A stretch of DNA of 64,000 nucleotides from Pseudolabrys sp. FHR47 (GTDB lineage Bacteria > Pseudomonadota > Alphaproteobacteria > Rhizobiales > Xanthobacteraceae). Of the stretch, positions 52,322-63,331 are shown in pieces. The translations under genes and the position numbers were made by a program. The notes under the pieces were generated by a model. The model searched no databases and was not told the DNA's origin. It saw only the letters and a program-made list of their open reading frames with translations. Location of the stretch: the NCBI RefSeq assembly GCF_005153485.1, contig NZ_CP039740.1:3165001-3229000 (forward strand), given 5' to 3'. Within the stretch, counting starts at the first letter, position 1. The number at the start of each line of letters is the position of its first letter.

Positions 52322-52464
52322 CACCCTCCCCTGGAGGGGGAGGGTCGATTGGCCGAAGGCCAATCGGGGTGGGGTGAACGGCCTTGTCACTTCATAAGAA
52401 GCAAGCTCACCCCCTCCCGGCTCGCTGCGCTCGCCGACCTCCCCCCTCCAGGGGGAGGTGAAGA
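52322..52464. repeat. Composite palindromic intergenic repeat, copy 3
   Basis: Outer hairpins CACCCTCCCCTGGAGGGGGA (52322 onward) and ACCTCCCCCCTCCAGGGGGA (ending about 52458) flank the smaller hairpin GATTGGCC-GAAG-GCCAATC and a CACCCC/GGGGTG pair. It has the same architecture as the repeats at 5272, 37104 and 58789. It separates cynS from the DUF6790 gene. Confidence 0.82.
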
Positions 52465-52473
52465 GAAAGCCCC

Positions 52474-52962
52474 CTACTCCTCCTTGAACCCGAGTTGCAT
52501 CTCGTTGCCCTTGGCGCCGTAATACTTGAACGGCAGGAACTTGCCGGTCATGCCGATCTGCACGCGGTCGCCCTTGGGGTCCGCCTTGCGCGTGATGTCC
52601 ATGTCGAAGTCGATCGCCGACATGATGCCGTCGCCGAACTCCTCCTCGATCAGCACCTTGATCGCCGGGCCGTTCACCAGGATCAGCTCGTAGAAGCGGT
52701 AGATCAGCGGGTCGGTCGGCGGCATCGGCGTCGCGGTGCCGCGCATCGGCACCTCGTTGAGCAGCGCCTCTTCCGTCTTCGACAGCCCGAACAAAGCCGC
52801 CGCCTTCGCCGCCATCGGCTTGGTCATCTTGTGCTGGCCGAGCACCGCGCCCGTCACCAGGATCGGCGACATGCCGCCGATCTCGTCGCAGATGTATTTC
52901 CACGTCCAGCCCTTCTCGCGCTTGATGTCGAGCAGCTTTTCGGTGAGGTCGGCGCGCTTCAT
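52474..52962 (-). CDS. cynS: Cyanate hydratase (cyanase)
   Basis: This 162-residue enzyme converts cyanate plus bicarbonate to ammonia and CO2. The N-terminal HTH-like dimer domain ('[20 protein letters not shown]') is followed by the catalytic domain. Arg89, Glu92 and Ser115 lie in '[20 protein letters not shown]' and 'IMSAIDF', with the same spacing as the Arg96/Glu99/Ser122 triad of E. coli CynS. It overlaps the upstream transporter ATPase gene by four bases (ATGA) and is the last gene of the transporter operon. Its 3' end is duplicated at 51642. Confidence 0.95.
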   Translation of the reverse strand: MKRADLTEKLLDIKREKGWTWKYICDEIGGMSPILVTGAVLGQHKMTKPMAAKAAALFGLSKTEEALLNEVPMRGTATPMPPTDPLIYRFYELILVNGPAIKVLIEEEFGDGIMSAIDFDMDITRKADPKGDRVQIGMTGKFLPFKYYGAKGNEMQLGFKEE

Positions 52963-53849
52963 GAGATGCTCCTTCTGGCGGACGCGAATGCGGTGTCGGT
53001 GGCGATGGTGGGCTCGGGCAGGCCCGGCGTGACGTGCGCAACGCGGCGCGGATCGTAAGCAGCGCCGGCTTCAAGCTTGAACGTGCGGCTGCGCTCCACC
53101 AGGAAGTCGAGAATGTGGTTGCGCACCGCGTAATAGAGCGGGTGCTTGTGGAAGTCGGTGCGCGAGCGCGCCTTCGGCAGCGGGTTGTCGACGATTTCCG
53201 CAAGGACTGCGCCGGGGCCGTTGGTCATCAGCACCACCTTGTCGGCAAGATAAATCGCTTCGTCGACGTCATGGGTGATCATGAACACGGTCTGCCCGGT
53301 GGTGAGGCAGATGCGGCGCACCTCGTCCTGCAGCGTGCCGCGCGTCAGCGCGTCAAGCGCGGAGAACGGCTCGTCCATCAGCATGATCTTCGGCTCGATG
53401 GAAAGCGCCCGCGCGATGCCGACGCGCTGCTTCATGCCGCCTGACAGTTCGGAAGGACGCTTGTGCTCCGAGCCGGTGAGGCCAACGAGGTCGATGAACT
53501 TCTGCGCATGCGCGTTGACTTGCGCGCGCGACCAGTCGCGGTGGCGCGACGACACGGCGTAAGCGACGTTGCCGAGCACGGTGCGCCACGGCAGCAGCGA
53601 GTGGCCCTGGAAGATCACGGCGCGATCGAGGCTCGGGCCGCTGATCTCCTTGTTATCGACGATGACGGCGCCTTCCGTGGGGGCGTCGAGGCCGGCGAGG
53701 ATGTTGAGCACCGTGGTCTTGCCGCATCCGGAATGGCCGATGACGCAGACGAATTCGCCACGCTTCATCGACAGCCACAAGTTCTCGAAGATCGTCGTGG
53801 CGCCGAAGCGGCGCGAAATTCCCTCAATGGAAATGAAGCTGTCGGCCAT
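52959..53849 (-). CDS. cynD: Cyanate/nitrate-type ABC transporter ATP-binding protein
   Basis: This 296-residue ATPase has Walker A '[17 protein letters not shown]', signature '[20 protein letters not shown]' and Walker B '[12 protein letters not shown]', and a C-terminal extension of about 50 residues typical of NrtD/SsuB-like proteins ('[20 protein letters not shown]'). It is encoded between the permease and cyanase, which supports cyanate uptake; nitrate or another small anion cannot be excluded. Confidence 0.88.
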   Translation of the reverse strand: MADSFISIEGISRRFGATTIFENLWLSMKRGEFVCVIGHSGCGKTTVLNILAGLDAPTEGAVIVDNKEISGPSLDRAVIFQGHSLLPWRTVLGNVAYAVSSRHRDWSRAQVNAHAQKFIDLVGLTGSEHKRPSELSGGMKQRVGIARALSIEPKIMLMDEPFSALDALTRGTLQDEVRRICLTTGQTVFMITHDVDEAIYLADKVVLMTNGPGAVLAEIVDNPLPKARSRTDFHKHPLYYAVRNHILDFLVERSRTFKLEAGAAYDPRRVAHVTPGLPEPTIATDTAFASARRSIS

Positions 53850-53855
53850 GCGCGG

Positions 53856-54695
53856 CTACTCCGGGAACGTCACGAGTCTGGCCAGCCGCGCCAGGATCAG
53901 GTCGAGGATCATCCCGACCACCCCGATCGCCACAATCGCCACAATCACATTCGTTATCGAAAGATTATTCCATTCGTTCCAGACGAAGTACCCGATGCCC
54001 GTTCCACCGACCAGCATTTCGGCGGCAACGATGACGAGCCAGGCGATGCCGATGGAAATGCGCATGCCGGTGAGGATGGTAGGCGCTGCAGCGGGAAGAA
54101 TGACGGTTACGGCTTGGCGGAAGGCACCGACCTCAAGCGTCTTGGCGACGTTGAGCCACTCCTTGCGTACCTGCGACACCCCGAATACCGTGTTAACCAA
54201 TGTCGGCCACACCGAGCAGATGAAGATGACGAAGATCGCCGACAGACTTGAGTCCTTGATCGTGTAGAGCGCGAGCGGCATCCACGCCAACGGCGAGATC
54301 GGCTTGAGCACCTGAATGTAAGGATCGAGCGCCCGGCTCATCAAAGGCGACATGCCGATGAGAAACCCGACCGGCACCGCGAACAAAACTGCCAGCGAAT
54401 AGCCGATCATGACGCGCAGTATCGAATAACCAAGCTGAATGCCGAGCCCCTTGTCGTTCGGGCCGTTGTCGTAGAACGGACGCTTGATGTGTCCCCACAA
54501 CGTCGCGCCGACATCGAGCGGCCCCGGCATGGCGGACTTGCCCTGCGTCGCGGTCGCGCCCATCAGCTTGGCATATTCCGGATCCATCTTGGCGGTCGCG
54601 CCTGCGCCTTGCGTGGCCAAGTGCCACGCAAGGACGAAGCAGGCAAAGAGAGCGACCGAAACGATGGCCGCCCGCCATGTCAACGAAACGCTCAT
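53856..54695 (-). CDS. cynB: Cyanate/nitrate-type ABC transporter permease
   Basis: This permease of about 279 residues has the NrtB/SsuC pattern: an N-terminal helix 'AAIVSVALFACFVLAWHLA', a periplasmic loop, then five helices with the ATPase-contact loop 'EWLNVAKTLEVGAFRQAVTVILPAAAPTILTGMRISIGIAW'. ATG 54695 overlaps the stop of the binding-protein gene; a longer in-frame opening upstream lies inside that gene and is rejected. The ATPase gene follows six bases later. Confidence 0.88.
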   Translation of the reverse strand: MSVSLTWRAAIVSVALFACFVLAWHLATQGAGATAKMDPEYAKLMGATATQGKSAMPGPLDVGATLWGHIKRPFYDNGPNDKGLGIQLGYSILRVMIGYSLAVLFAVPVGFLIGMSPLMSRALDPYIQVLKPISPLAWMPLALYTIKDSSLSAIFVIFICSVWPTLVNTVFGVSQVRKEWLNVAKTLEVGAFRQAVTVILPAAAPTILTGMRISIGIAWLVIVAAEMLVGGTGIGYFVWNEWNNLSITNVIVAIVAIGVVGMILDLILARLARLVTFPE

Positions 54696-56083
54696 GATTC
54701 CTTCCGAATCTTGAAGCTCTTGATGTAATCCTCGGGCTTCGCCGGATCGAAGGTCTTGCCCATGACGACAAATGTCTTTGTCGTCGCGGTCGGCGGCGTA
54801 AGCCCTACTTCCTTCATGAGTTTCGCCGTGTCGGTGGCCAGGAATACGTCCTTGGCAACCTTGTCGTAGTCGATGTCGCCCTTGACCTGACCCCAGCGCT
54901 TCATCTGGGTCATGATCCAGACGGCGAAGGACTGCCACGGGAACGGGTCGAAATCGATGCGGTTGGCGTCCTTCTTCACTGTCCCGAGGCCGTCCGCGTA
55001 GGTCCCGGTGAGGATCTGCTCGAGCACCGTGACCGGCTGGTTGATGTAGTTCGCCGGCGAGATAGCCTCGGCGATCTGCTTGCGGTTCTCCGGTTTATGC
55101 GCGAACGCGGTCGCGTCGATGATCGACTTGAGCAGCGCCGCATAGGTGTTCGGCGCCGTCGTGACGAATTCCTTGGACGCCGCGAAGGCGCAGCACGGGT
55201 GCCCTTCCCAGATATCCTTGGTCAGGATGTGGATGAAGCCGACGCCGTCGTAAACGGCGCGTTGGTTCATCGGATCGGGGCCGAGGAAGCCGTCGATATT
55301 GTCGGCGCGCAAGTTGGCGACCATTTCCGGCGGCGGCACGGCCCGGATCTGGACGTCCTTGTCCGGGTCGATGCCGTGCTCGGCGAGGTAATAGCGCAAC
55401 AGGTAGTTGTGCATCGAATAGTCGAAGGGAACGGCGAACTTGAAGCCCTTCCAGTCCTTCGGATCGCGCTTGTCCTTGTGCTTGATCGACAGGGTGATCG
55501 CCTGGCCGTTGATGTTCTCCACCGCCGGCATCGTATAGGGGATCGGCTGCGAACCGACGCCCATCGAGATCGCGATCGGCATCGGCGACAGCATGTGCGC
55601 CGCGTCATATTCCTTGTTCAGCGTCTTGTCGCGAATAACCGCCCAGCCGGCGGTCTTGATCACGTCGACATTGAGGCCGTGCTTCTCGTAGAAGCCCATA
55701 GGTTTGGCCATGATGATCGGCGTGGCGCAAGTGATCGGGATAAAGCCGACCTTGAGATCCTTCTTTTCGACCGGACCGGACGCGGCAAAAGCCTCGGTCG
55801 CGGCCTTGATCGGGAAAAACTGCGAGAGCGCGGCAAGCGCCGTCGACGCACCGAGCGACTGGAGGAAGGCGCGGCGGCCGACATCCTGCGGAAACAATTG
55901 CCGCATCACGGCGGAAGCGACGATATTCTCGTAAGCCTTCTCTTCGCTGACATCCGGCGTCACCGCCCGCAGATTGAGATCAGCAACGCCATCGTGTTCG
56001 GCCTGGGTCGCATGCTGGCCGCAGGAGCAACCAGTGTGACTGAGACCGCGCTTGGCATCGAATGGATTGTCGAAGGTGGACAT
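54692..56083 (-). CDS. cynA: Cyanate/nitrate-type ABC transporter substrate-binding protein, Tat-exported
   Basis: This protein of about 463 residues belongs to the NrtA/CmpA/CynA group ('KVGFIPITCATPIIMAKPMGFYEKHGLNVDV', 'GFLGPDPMNQRAVYDGVGFIHIL'). The export signal is twin-arginine: 'GRRAFLQSLGASTALAALSQF' begins at about residue 69, after an N-terminal extension with 'HTGCSCGQH' that is absent from many homologues. ATG 56083 is used because a near-consensus sigma-54 promoter ends about 45 bases upstream; longer openings run through that promoter. It heads the cynABDS operon. Confidence 0.88.
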   Translation of the reverse strand: MSTFDNPFDAKRGLSHTGCSCGQHATQAEHDGVADLNLRAVTPDVSEEKAYENIVASAVMRQLFPQDVGRRAFLQSLGASTALAALSQFFPIKAATEAFAASGPVEKKDLKVGFIPITCATPIIMAKPMGFYEKHGLNVDVIKTAGWAVIRDKTLNKEYDAAHMLSPMPIAISMGVGSQPIPYTMPAVENINGQAITLSIKHKDKRDPKDWKGFKFAVPFDYSMHNYLLRYYLAEHGIDPDKDVQIRAVPPPEMVANLRADNIDGFLGPDPMNQRAVYDGVGFIHILTKDIWEGHPCCAFAASKEFVTTAPNTYAALLKSIIDATAFAHKPENRKQIAEAISPANYINQPVTVLEQILTGTYADGLGTVKKDANRIDFDPFPWQSFAVWIMTQMKRWGQVKGDIDYDKVAKDVFLATDTAKLMKEVGLTPPTATTKTFVVMGKTFDPAKPEDYIKSFKIRKES

Positions 56084-56127
56084 GAATGTCGCTCCCAGTT
56101 GGTCCTCGGCACTTGCCGGGAAGAAGA

Positions 56128-56142
56128 GCAACTTCAGTGCCA
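56128..56142 (-). promoter_or_regulatory. Sigma-54 (-24/-12) promoter of the cyanate operon
   Basis: On the minus strand the sequence is TGGCAC-TGAAG-TTGC, an exact match to the consensus TGGCAC-N5-TTGC with ten bases between the GG and GC pairs. It lies 45-60 bases before the cynA start. Sigma-54 control suits a nitrogen-source operon and requires an AAA+ activator, such as the divergent regulator at 56285. Confidence 0.88.
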
Positions 56143-56194
56143 AGTGGTCAGGGCAAGCTTGTCCGGGAGGCTCACAGGCCCTAAGTGCCTGTAA

Positions 56195-56210
56195 CTGGCC
56201 CACTTCTTGC
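56195..56210 (+). promoter_or_regulatory. Second sigma-54-like promoter, toward the regulator gene
   Basis: TGGCCC-ACTTC-TTGCT keeps GG-N10-GC and most of the -24/-12 consensus on the plus strand, about 75 bases before the regulator start at 56285. CAGGC-N7-GCCTG (56174-56190), between the two promoters, and the TTCGTAGT repeats at about 56219 and 56239 are candidate activator sites. The regulator and amidase may thus be autoregulated. Confidence 0.62.
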
Positions 56211-56284
56211 TAACGATATTTCGTAGTCCACGAACTTTCGTAGTTTTAACGGGCGGAATGTCGCATGAGTTGGAGGACGACGGC

Positions 56285-57825
<1,541 letters not shown>

Positions 57826-57829
<4 letters not shown>

Positions 57830-58773
57830 GCAAACATCACGTTCTTCGCGGCGACGTCGGCACCGTGCATCGCGGCGTGTTCGATGCCAGCATCAAGCCG
57901 GCACTGCGGATCGAGTCCGGCGACACCGTCGAAGTGACGACCATTACGGCCAATGACGAGAATCTCCCGCCGCCCGACTCCGGTTTTGCACTGACGCCCG
58001 AACACCAGCGAGTGCTAGCGCAGGTACCGCGCGGCATCGGCGCCCATTTCATGACGGGACCGATCGAGATCGCCGGCGCCGCGCCGGGCGACGAACTGGT
58101 CATCGAAGTGCTAGAACTTGGCTTCGCCCAACCCTGGGGCTGGAACATGATTAAGCCGGGCCTCGGCGCCCTGCCCAACGATTTCGACAAGTTACGCACG
58201 ATTCACGTGTCGATCGACGAGAAGCGCGGCGTGGTCACCATGCCGTGGGGGCTGGAACTGAAAGTTTCGCCGTTCTTCGGCGTGATGGGCGTGGCGCCCA
58301 GGCCCGCCGATGGCGCCTGCATCTCCAACATCCCCCGTTCCTTCGGCGGCAACATGGACAACAAGAATCTCGGCGTCGGCTCGACCTTGCATCTGCCGGT
58401 GTTCAACAATGGCGGCCTGCTGTCGGTTGGCGACGGCCATGCCGTTCAGGGCGACGGCGAGGTCTGCGTTACGGCGATCGAGACTGCGCTGCGCGGCAAG
58501 CTACGCGTCTCGCTGCTGAAACAAACCGGCATCGATCATCCCTGGGCCCAGACGCCGACGCACATCATCACCATGGGCTTCAACGAGGATCTCGACCTCG
58601 CCGCCGAATTCGCCCTGCGCGCCATGATCAGGAAGATCGGCGAAATCAACGGGCTATCGCGCGAAGATGCCTTCTCGCTGATCAGCGTCGCCGGCGACTG
58701 CTGCGTGACGCAGCTCGTCAACGTCGCCAAGGGCGTGCATGTGATGATGGCGAAGGAGTTGCTGGGGCGGTAA
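57826..58773 (+). CDS. Acetamidase/formamidase family protein
   Basis: This 315-residue amidase of the FmdA/AmdA fold has 'AHFMTGPIEIAGAAPGDELVIEVLEL', 'VSPFFGVMGVAPRP', 'GGNMDNKNLGVGSTLHLPVFNNGGLLSVGDGHAVQGDGEV' and 'DCCVTQLVNVAKGVHVMM'. These enzymes release ammonia from short amides such as formamide. It overlaps the regulator gene by four bases, so the regulator probably controls it as well. It complements cyanase as an ammonia-releasing enzyme. Confidence 0.9.
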
Positions 58774-58788
58774 CGCCGGACACGCTTC

Positions 58789-58906
58789 ACCTCTCCCATA
58801 GGGAGAGGTCGACGCGCGATAGCGCGTCGGGTGAGGGGTTACAAACTAATGGGCTCACTTGCCCCCTCACCCCAACCCTCTCCCCAAAGGGGAGAGGGAG
58901 CGCGCC
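58789..58906. repeat. Composite palindromic intergenic repeat, copy 4 (inverted relative to copy 1)
   Basis: ACCTCTCCC-ATA-GGGAGAGGT, then a GACGCGC-GATA-GCGCGTC hairpin, then after about 20 bases CCCCTCACCCCAACCCTCTC and its hairpin partner. The right arm is the reverse complement of the left arm of copy 1 at 5272. It lies between the convergent amidase and ring-opening amidohydrolase genes. Confidence 0.82.
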
Positions 58907-58926
58907 GAGTTTGCCGCACGCTCCTG

Positions 58927-60018
58927 CTAAGATCTATCCACAATCACCGCCACCGGGCCGCCGCCATCGGGGCCCTGATGCTCGGCGCCGCCGGAAACAT
59001 AGATTTCCGCGTGGCCGACAAGAGCGGCCAGCGCGCCGCAGACGAAACCGCGGGCATGGCGTGTCGAGGCGATGTCGCTGTCGTCGAGCATAGTGTGCCT
59101 ATGACCGCGCAGGCGGCCGTCGTGGCTGGCTTCGGCCTTCGACAGCAGCGCGACAAGCTTCTGCCTCTGCGCCGCATCGAGTTGTCCCGGCGTGCCGAGG
59201 CCGAGCCGCGCCAGCGCCGAGCGCACTGGCTCGATATCAATGCCATCGGCCATGACCGCGTGATCGACCGCGAGCGGACCCGACCATGCTTTCGACATGC
59301 CAAGCACGACGATCTCGTGATTGACGAGCTCGATGCCCGAAGATGTCGAGGCGCGGCCTGACCACAGCGACCAGTCGCTGCCGATCTGCGCGTCGGCGAT
59401 CTTCTCAGCCGCGATCTCGCCCAACGCAACGGCGACACCGAGCGCGCTCGCCGCCCGCGACAGCCCCATCGACTTCAGGGTGTCGCGCGTCGCGACCAAC
59501 ACGCCGCGCGCATCGGCCTCGGCGATGCGTTGCGCCGTCAGCAGCGGGCATTTGATCTGCACGAAATGAACATCGGCGGGATCGACAATACCCGCGTCCT
59601 TCATCGCAGCGCGCACGCCGGCCGCCACCTGTTCAACCTCGGCAACGCGGCCGAGATGTTCGAATGGCAAAGCCGGCGTGTGCGCGCGCCCGATCGCGAG
59701 AGAAGGCGAAGCCCCACCTTCACCCTCCCCGCGCTCGAACACGATCCAGTGCGGCGCCATGCCGCCTTCGGTGCCGCCGGACATGACCAGGCAGACCTGC
59801 GCGGCCTCCGCCTTCGGCAGATGGCGCTCGAACAGCAGCGTCAGCGCCGTGGTCGCGAGGCCGCGGCTGAAATCGTTGACCAGGCCGTTGCCCTCGGTCT
59901 TGCCGAGCACGGCCATGACTCCCTTCGGATCGACGCGGCCGGCGGCAATGGCAGCCTCGATGCCGCTGACATCGTTCGGCGCGGCGGCGGAGATGCGGTG
60001 AACCTTGGCGATCGGCAT
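58927..60018 (-). CDS. Ring-opening amidohydrolase (cyanuric acid amidohydrolase / barbiturase family)
   Basis: This protein of about 363 residues has the three-fold AtzD/barbiturase architecture: 'VLGKTEGNGLVNDFSRGLA', 'CLVMSGGTEGGMAPHWIVF', 'FVQIKCPLLTAQRI' and the late 'GFVCGALAALVGHAEIYVSGGAEHQGPDGGGPVAVI'. The Ser-Gly-Gly and Lys positions correspond to the family's Ser-Lys dyads. It opens the ring of cyanuric acid (to carboxybiuret/biuret) or barbiturate (to ureidomalonate); the sequence alone does not separate these. ATG 60018 is chosen over GTG 60030. It follows the amidohydrolase gene directly. Confidence 0.9.
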   Translation of the reverse strand: MPIAKVHRISAAAPNDVSGIEAAIAAGRVDPKGVMAVLGKTEGNGLVNDFSRGLATTALTLLFERHLPKAEAAQVCLVMSGGTEGGMAPHWIVFERGEGEGGASPSLAIGRAHTPALPFEHLGRVAEVEQVAAGVRAAMKDAGIVDPADVHFVQIKCPLLTAQRIAEADARGVLVATRDTLKSMGLSRAASALGVAVALGEIAAEKIADAQIGSDWSLWSGRASTSSGIELVNHEIVVLGMSKAWSGPLAVDHAVMADGIDIEPVRSALARLGLGTPGQLDAAQRQKLVALLSKAEASHDGRLRGHRHTMLDDSDIASTRHARGFVCGALAALVGHAEIYVSGGAEHQGPDGGGPVAVIVDRS

Positions 60019-60022
60019 AACG

Positions 60023-61459
60023 TCACGCACAGTACAGTGGGCCGGTGTAGTGCTTGCGCAACACCGACTTCAGTTCCGGCATGGCAGCACGCACATCGGC
60101 GGTGGTGGAATATTTGGCACGCAGCATCGCGAGCAACTCGGCCTCCAGCGCCGGCAGATCGACGCCGACAACCTTGCCGTTACTGACGACGTCGCGGCCA
60201 GCGACGATGAGACCCGTGATGTATTGCTTGACGCCCTTGGCCAGCAGCAACTCGAACGGCGGCACGTTCGGCTCGATCAGTTCGGCGGACAAGGCCTTCC
60301 AGTCGAGCGTCACCAGATCGGCCGGCGCGCCGGGTACGAGACCTTCGTCCTTCATGCCGGTAACGGCGAAGCGGCCGTTGGACGTAGCGAAACGCAGCAA
60401 ATCGGCTTGCGACACGCGGACATCGAAGCCGGAGGCCTTGTGGACGTTATAGGCGAGCCGCATTTCGCGTAAGCCGTCCTCGTCCTCGTCGAAGGCAAGA
60501 CCGTCTAGACCCATGGCAACGCGGCAGCCGCGCTTGATGAATTCGCCGAGCGGCGCAAGACCGGAACTGACGATGAAATTCGACGAGGTGTTGACCACGA
60601 TGGTGGCGCCGCGTTCTGCGATCAGGTCCATCTCGTCCGGCCGCAGGTAAATGCAATGCGCAAAGGAGACCCGATCGTTGAGAAGGCCGATCTCGTCGAG
60701 ATAGCGCACGATACCCTGCGGGAACGTGCGATCGGCCCATTGCCGTTGATACTTCGTTTCGAGCAGATGCATGTGGACGCGGCGTTTCGACGCCGCGGAG
60801 GCTTCACCAATCAGGCGCAACATCTCATCGGTGCACCACTGCACGCCGGCAGGGCCGTACTGCACCGTGACGCCGCCGCCTTCGATATCGCGGGCGACGG
60901 CTTCGACCATCGCCACCTGCTCGCGTGCCGGTACCGGCTTGCGCAGGAAACGCCGCGTCACGCAGTCGCAAGCTTCGGGCGACAATTCGGCGAGCAGCTT
61001 CTCATGCGGATCGTAGACCAGCGGATTGAGATCGCGGCAATGCACGGCGAGTGCCATGCGGATGCCGACATCGCGCGCGGCCTTGGCCACCGCGCGGGCT
61101 TCGGTCGGGAAATCGGTGAGGCCCTGCACGCGCGTGTAATGCGCCATCACGGAACCGACTCCCCCGCGCGCCGACCGCGCGAACGACACTGCGCTCGACA
61201 GATAGGGATCGACCGCCGGCAGCAATGTGAGATACGGCAGCCAGGCCTCGAGCGGCACGTCGTAGCTGCCGGTCTGGCTCAGCCGCGCGATGCGGGCGTG
61301 GTCGTGCGCATTGCCGAGCGCGGGCATGACGAGAGTGCCGCTACCCTCGCCCGCCGTGACGCTGTCGATGCGGCCATCGCCGATGGCGATGGCCTGGTTG
61401 GCGGCCGCGGCCCTGCCCGCTCCTGAAAGCAGCCAGGAGGCCGCGACGGTCCGATTCAT
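60023..61459 (-). CDS. Amidohydrolase of the AtzB/TrzN/guanine-deaminase type
   Basis: This 478-residue metal-dependent hydrolase has the N-terminal His-x-His motif in 'GNAHDHARIAR', a metal His in 'RVHMHLLETKYQ', 'VSFAHCIYLRPDE' (metal/catalytic His) and the terminal Asp in 'MGLDGLAFDEDED'. The C-terminal 'GAPADLVTLDW' is typical of the family. It would deaminate or dealkylate a triazine, pyrimidine or purine ring ahead of the ring-opening enzyme encoded four bases downstream. The substrate is not determinable here. Confidence 0.85.
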   Translation of the reverse strand: MNRTVAASWLLSGAGRAAAANQAIAIGDGRIDSVTAGEGSGTLVMPALGNAHDHARIARLSQTGSYDVPLEAWLPYLTLLPAVDPYLSSAVSFARSARGGVGSVMAHYTRVQGLTDFPTEARAVAKAARDVGIRMALAVHCRDLNPLVYDPHEKLLAELSPEACDCVTRRFLRKPVPAREQVAMVEAVARDIEGGGVTVQYGPAGVQWCTDEMLRLIGEASAASKRRVHMHLLETKYQRQWADRTFPQGIVRYLDEIGLLNDRVSFAHCIYLRPDEMDLIAERGATIVVNTSSNFIVSSGLAPLGEFIKRGCRVAMGLDGLAFDEDEDGLREMRLAYNVHKASGFDVRVSQADLLRFATSNGRFAVTGMKDEGLVPGAPADLVTLDWKALSAELIEPNVPPFELLLAKGVKQYITGLIVAGRDVVSNGKVVGVDLPALEAELLAMLRAKYSTTADVRAAMPELKSVLRKHYTGPLYCA

Positions 61460-61477
61460 GACGTGTGTCGTCCTAAC

Positions 61478-62506
61478 TCAGAATCTGAGCTTGAGCGTGC
61501 GCTCGGCCTTGGGCGGCAGGAACGAGCGGTCGAACACGTCCTTCACTGCTGGCGTGTTCGGCAGCTTGTAGGTGTCGGCGAGCAACTTGATCGCCTTTTC
61601 CATGCGCGCATCGGAGACGTCGCCAAGGCCGTTGGCGTCGGTCTCCTTGGAGACGAAGTGCGTCTTGAGCGCGTATTCGAGGCGCTTGACCTCGATGTCC
61701 CCGTTCATCAAGGGCTCGACCTTGAGCATTTCCTTGACGCCGGCCGCCGGATTGGCAGCGACCTCGATCATGGCCTTGTTGAGCGCGCGGACAAGCCCGG
61801 CGACCGCCTTCGGCTTCTCGGTGATGAGCGCCTTCGAGACCATGATGCCGTTGGAATAAAGGTCGATGCCGTAATCCGAGTAGTAGAACCAGCGGAAGTC
61901 CTTGAGCGGGTCCATCTTCATGCCGATCAGGTTGGCGTAGCTGGTGACGGTGAAGATCGCTGAGAAGTCGACGTCGCCCTTTACCAGCATCTGCTCCTGG
62001 AGCTGCGGCTGCATGTTGACGACCGGCACCTTGTCCGGGTCGATGCCGTTGGATTTCGCCAGCGCCGCGAAGAGAACGCCGGCGGCGCCGCCGGCGGGCG
62101 TGCCCATCTTCTTGCCTTCGAGGTCCTTGAGCGTCTTGATCGGCGAATCCTTCTTCACGATCAGCGCGAAAGGCGGCGTGTTGTAGATCATGTAGACCAT
62201 CACCGGCTGCTGACCCGGCTTGGTGCCGGCCAATTGAATGATGGCGTTCATGTCGCCGAAGCCGGCGTCATAGGTTCCCGAGACGATGCGCGACACGGTC
62301 GCCGCCGAGCCGGTGCCTTGGTCGATGGAGACGTCGAGGCCTTCCTTGGCGAAGTAGCCCTTGTCCTTGGCCCAGAAGATGTAGGCGTGCAGGCCCTGGT
62401 ACTTCCAGTCGAGGGTGAAGCGGATCTTGGTCGGCTCTTGCGCGTGGGCCGATACGGACAGGCATAGCGCGGTGACCAGCGCGATGCCGAAACGGATGAC
62501 AGACAT
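61478..62506 (-). CDS. NMT1/THI5-like ABC transporter substrate-binding protein
   Basis: This 342-residue protein has a signal peptide ('IRFGIALVTALCLSVSAHA') followed by 'IRFTLDWKYQGLHAYIFWAKDKGYFAKEGLDVSIDQGTGSAAT', characteristic of THI5-like binding proteins for pyrimidine- or riboflavin-like heterocycles. 'GTYDAGFGDMNAIIQL' and 'FALIVKKDSPIKTLKDLEGKKMGTP' are also conserved. Together with the hydrolases downstream it suggests import of a heterocyclic nitrogen compound. Confidence 0.9.
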   Translation of the reverse strand: MSVIRFGIALVTALCLSVSAHAQEPTKIRFTLDWKYQGLHAYIFWAKDKGYFAKEGLDVSIDQGTGSAATVSRIVSGTYDAGFGDMNAIIQLAGTKPGQQPVMVYMIYNTPPFALIVKKDSPIKTLKDLEGKKMGTPAGGAAGVLFAALAKSNGIDPDKVPVVNMQPQLQEQMLVKGDVDFSAIFTVTSYANLIGMKMDPLKDFRWFYYSDYGIDLYSNGIMVSKALITEKPKAVAGLVRALNKAMIEVAANPAAGVKEMLKVEPLMNGDIEVKRLEYALKTHFVSKETDANGLGDVSDARMEKAIKLLADTYKLPNTPAVKDVFDRSFLPPKAERTLKLRF

Positions 62507-62554
62507 AGACAGACTCCTGTTGGTCGATAACCGGCAAAATCGGAAGTGAGGCGA

Positions 62555-63331
62555 TCAGCCCATCGCGAATTCGTCCTTGCGGTGCGCCCAGCCGGTGATC
62601 CGGATCTCGATCAGCGAGAACACCGCGTAGAGCGCGACGCCCATAATGGCGAGAATGATCAGCCCGGCGAACACCAGCGGCACGTCGAAATTCGACGACG
62701 CGATCATCATCACGTTGCCGATGCCGCGGTTCGACGCCACCGTTTCGGAGATGACGGTGCCGACGAAGGCTAAAGTCACCGCGACCTTCAGCGAGGCGAA
62801 GAAGTACGGCATGGTGCGCGGCAGGCCGACATTCCACAGGATGTCGAGCTTGGTGGCGCGCAGCGCCTTCATGACATCCTCGAGCTCCGGCTCGGTGGTG
62901 GCGAGGCCCGTCGCGACGTTCACCACGATCGGGAACAGACTCATGATCATCGCAGTGAGGATCGCGGGCACGGCGCCGGAGCCGAACCACAGCACGAAGA
63001 TCGGCACCACCGCGACCTTCGGGATAGACGCAAAACCGATGAGCAACGGATAAGCCACGTCATAAGCGAGCCGCGACGAGCCAATCATGACGCCGAGCAG
63101 GACGCCGGCGAGAATGCCCAGCGCAAAGCCGACCAGTGTCGTGTACAGCGTCTGCACCGCATGGGGCCACAACGCCGGCATGCGCTGCACCAGCGTGACG
63201 ATGATCTGGCTTGGCTTCGGGAGCACGATGTCGCTGATATGGAATATCCAGCAGAACGCCTGCCACATCACAAAGAAGCCGATGATCAGGAGGACCGACC
63301 AGAGGCGGCGGCGCAATTGCTGATCCATCAC
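62555..63331 (-). CDS. ABC transporter permease (SsuC/NrtB type)
   Basis: This 258-residue permease begins with helix 'LWSVLLIIGFFVMWQAFCWIF' and carries the conserved ATPase-contact segment 'DVMKALRATKLDILWNVGLPRTMPYFFASLKVAVTLAF'. It overlaps the ATPase gene by four bases (start at 63331, upstream stop at 63328) and is followed 48 bases later by the binding-protein gene. It forms one importer with its neighbours. Confidence 0.9.
   Translation of the reverse strand: MMDQQLRRRLWSVLLIIGFFVMWQAFCWIFHISDIVLPKPSQIIVTLVQRMPALWPHAVQTLYTTLVGFALGILAGVLLGVMIGSSRLAYDVAYPLLIGFASIPKVAVVPIFVLWFGSGAVPAILTAMIMSLFPIVVNVATGLATTEPELEDVMKALRATKLDILWNVGLPRTMPYFFASLKVAVTLAFVGTVISETVASNRGIGNVMMIASSNFDVPLVFAGLIILAIMGVALYAVFSLIEIRITGWAHRKDEFAMG

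Noticed and set aside
51716..53203. Single open frame running from the ATPase region through cynS to the DUF6790 stop
   Set aside because: The part over cynS is out of frame with cyanase and the middle crosses a palindromic repeat. Only the last 174 codons from 52240 form a sensible membrane protein.
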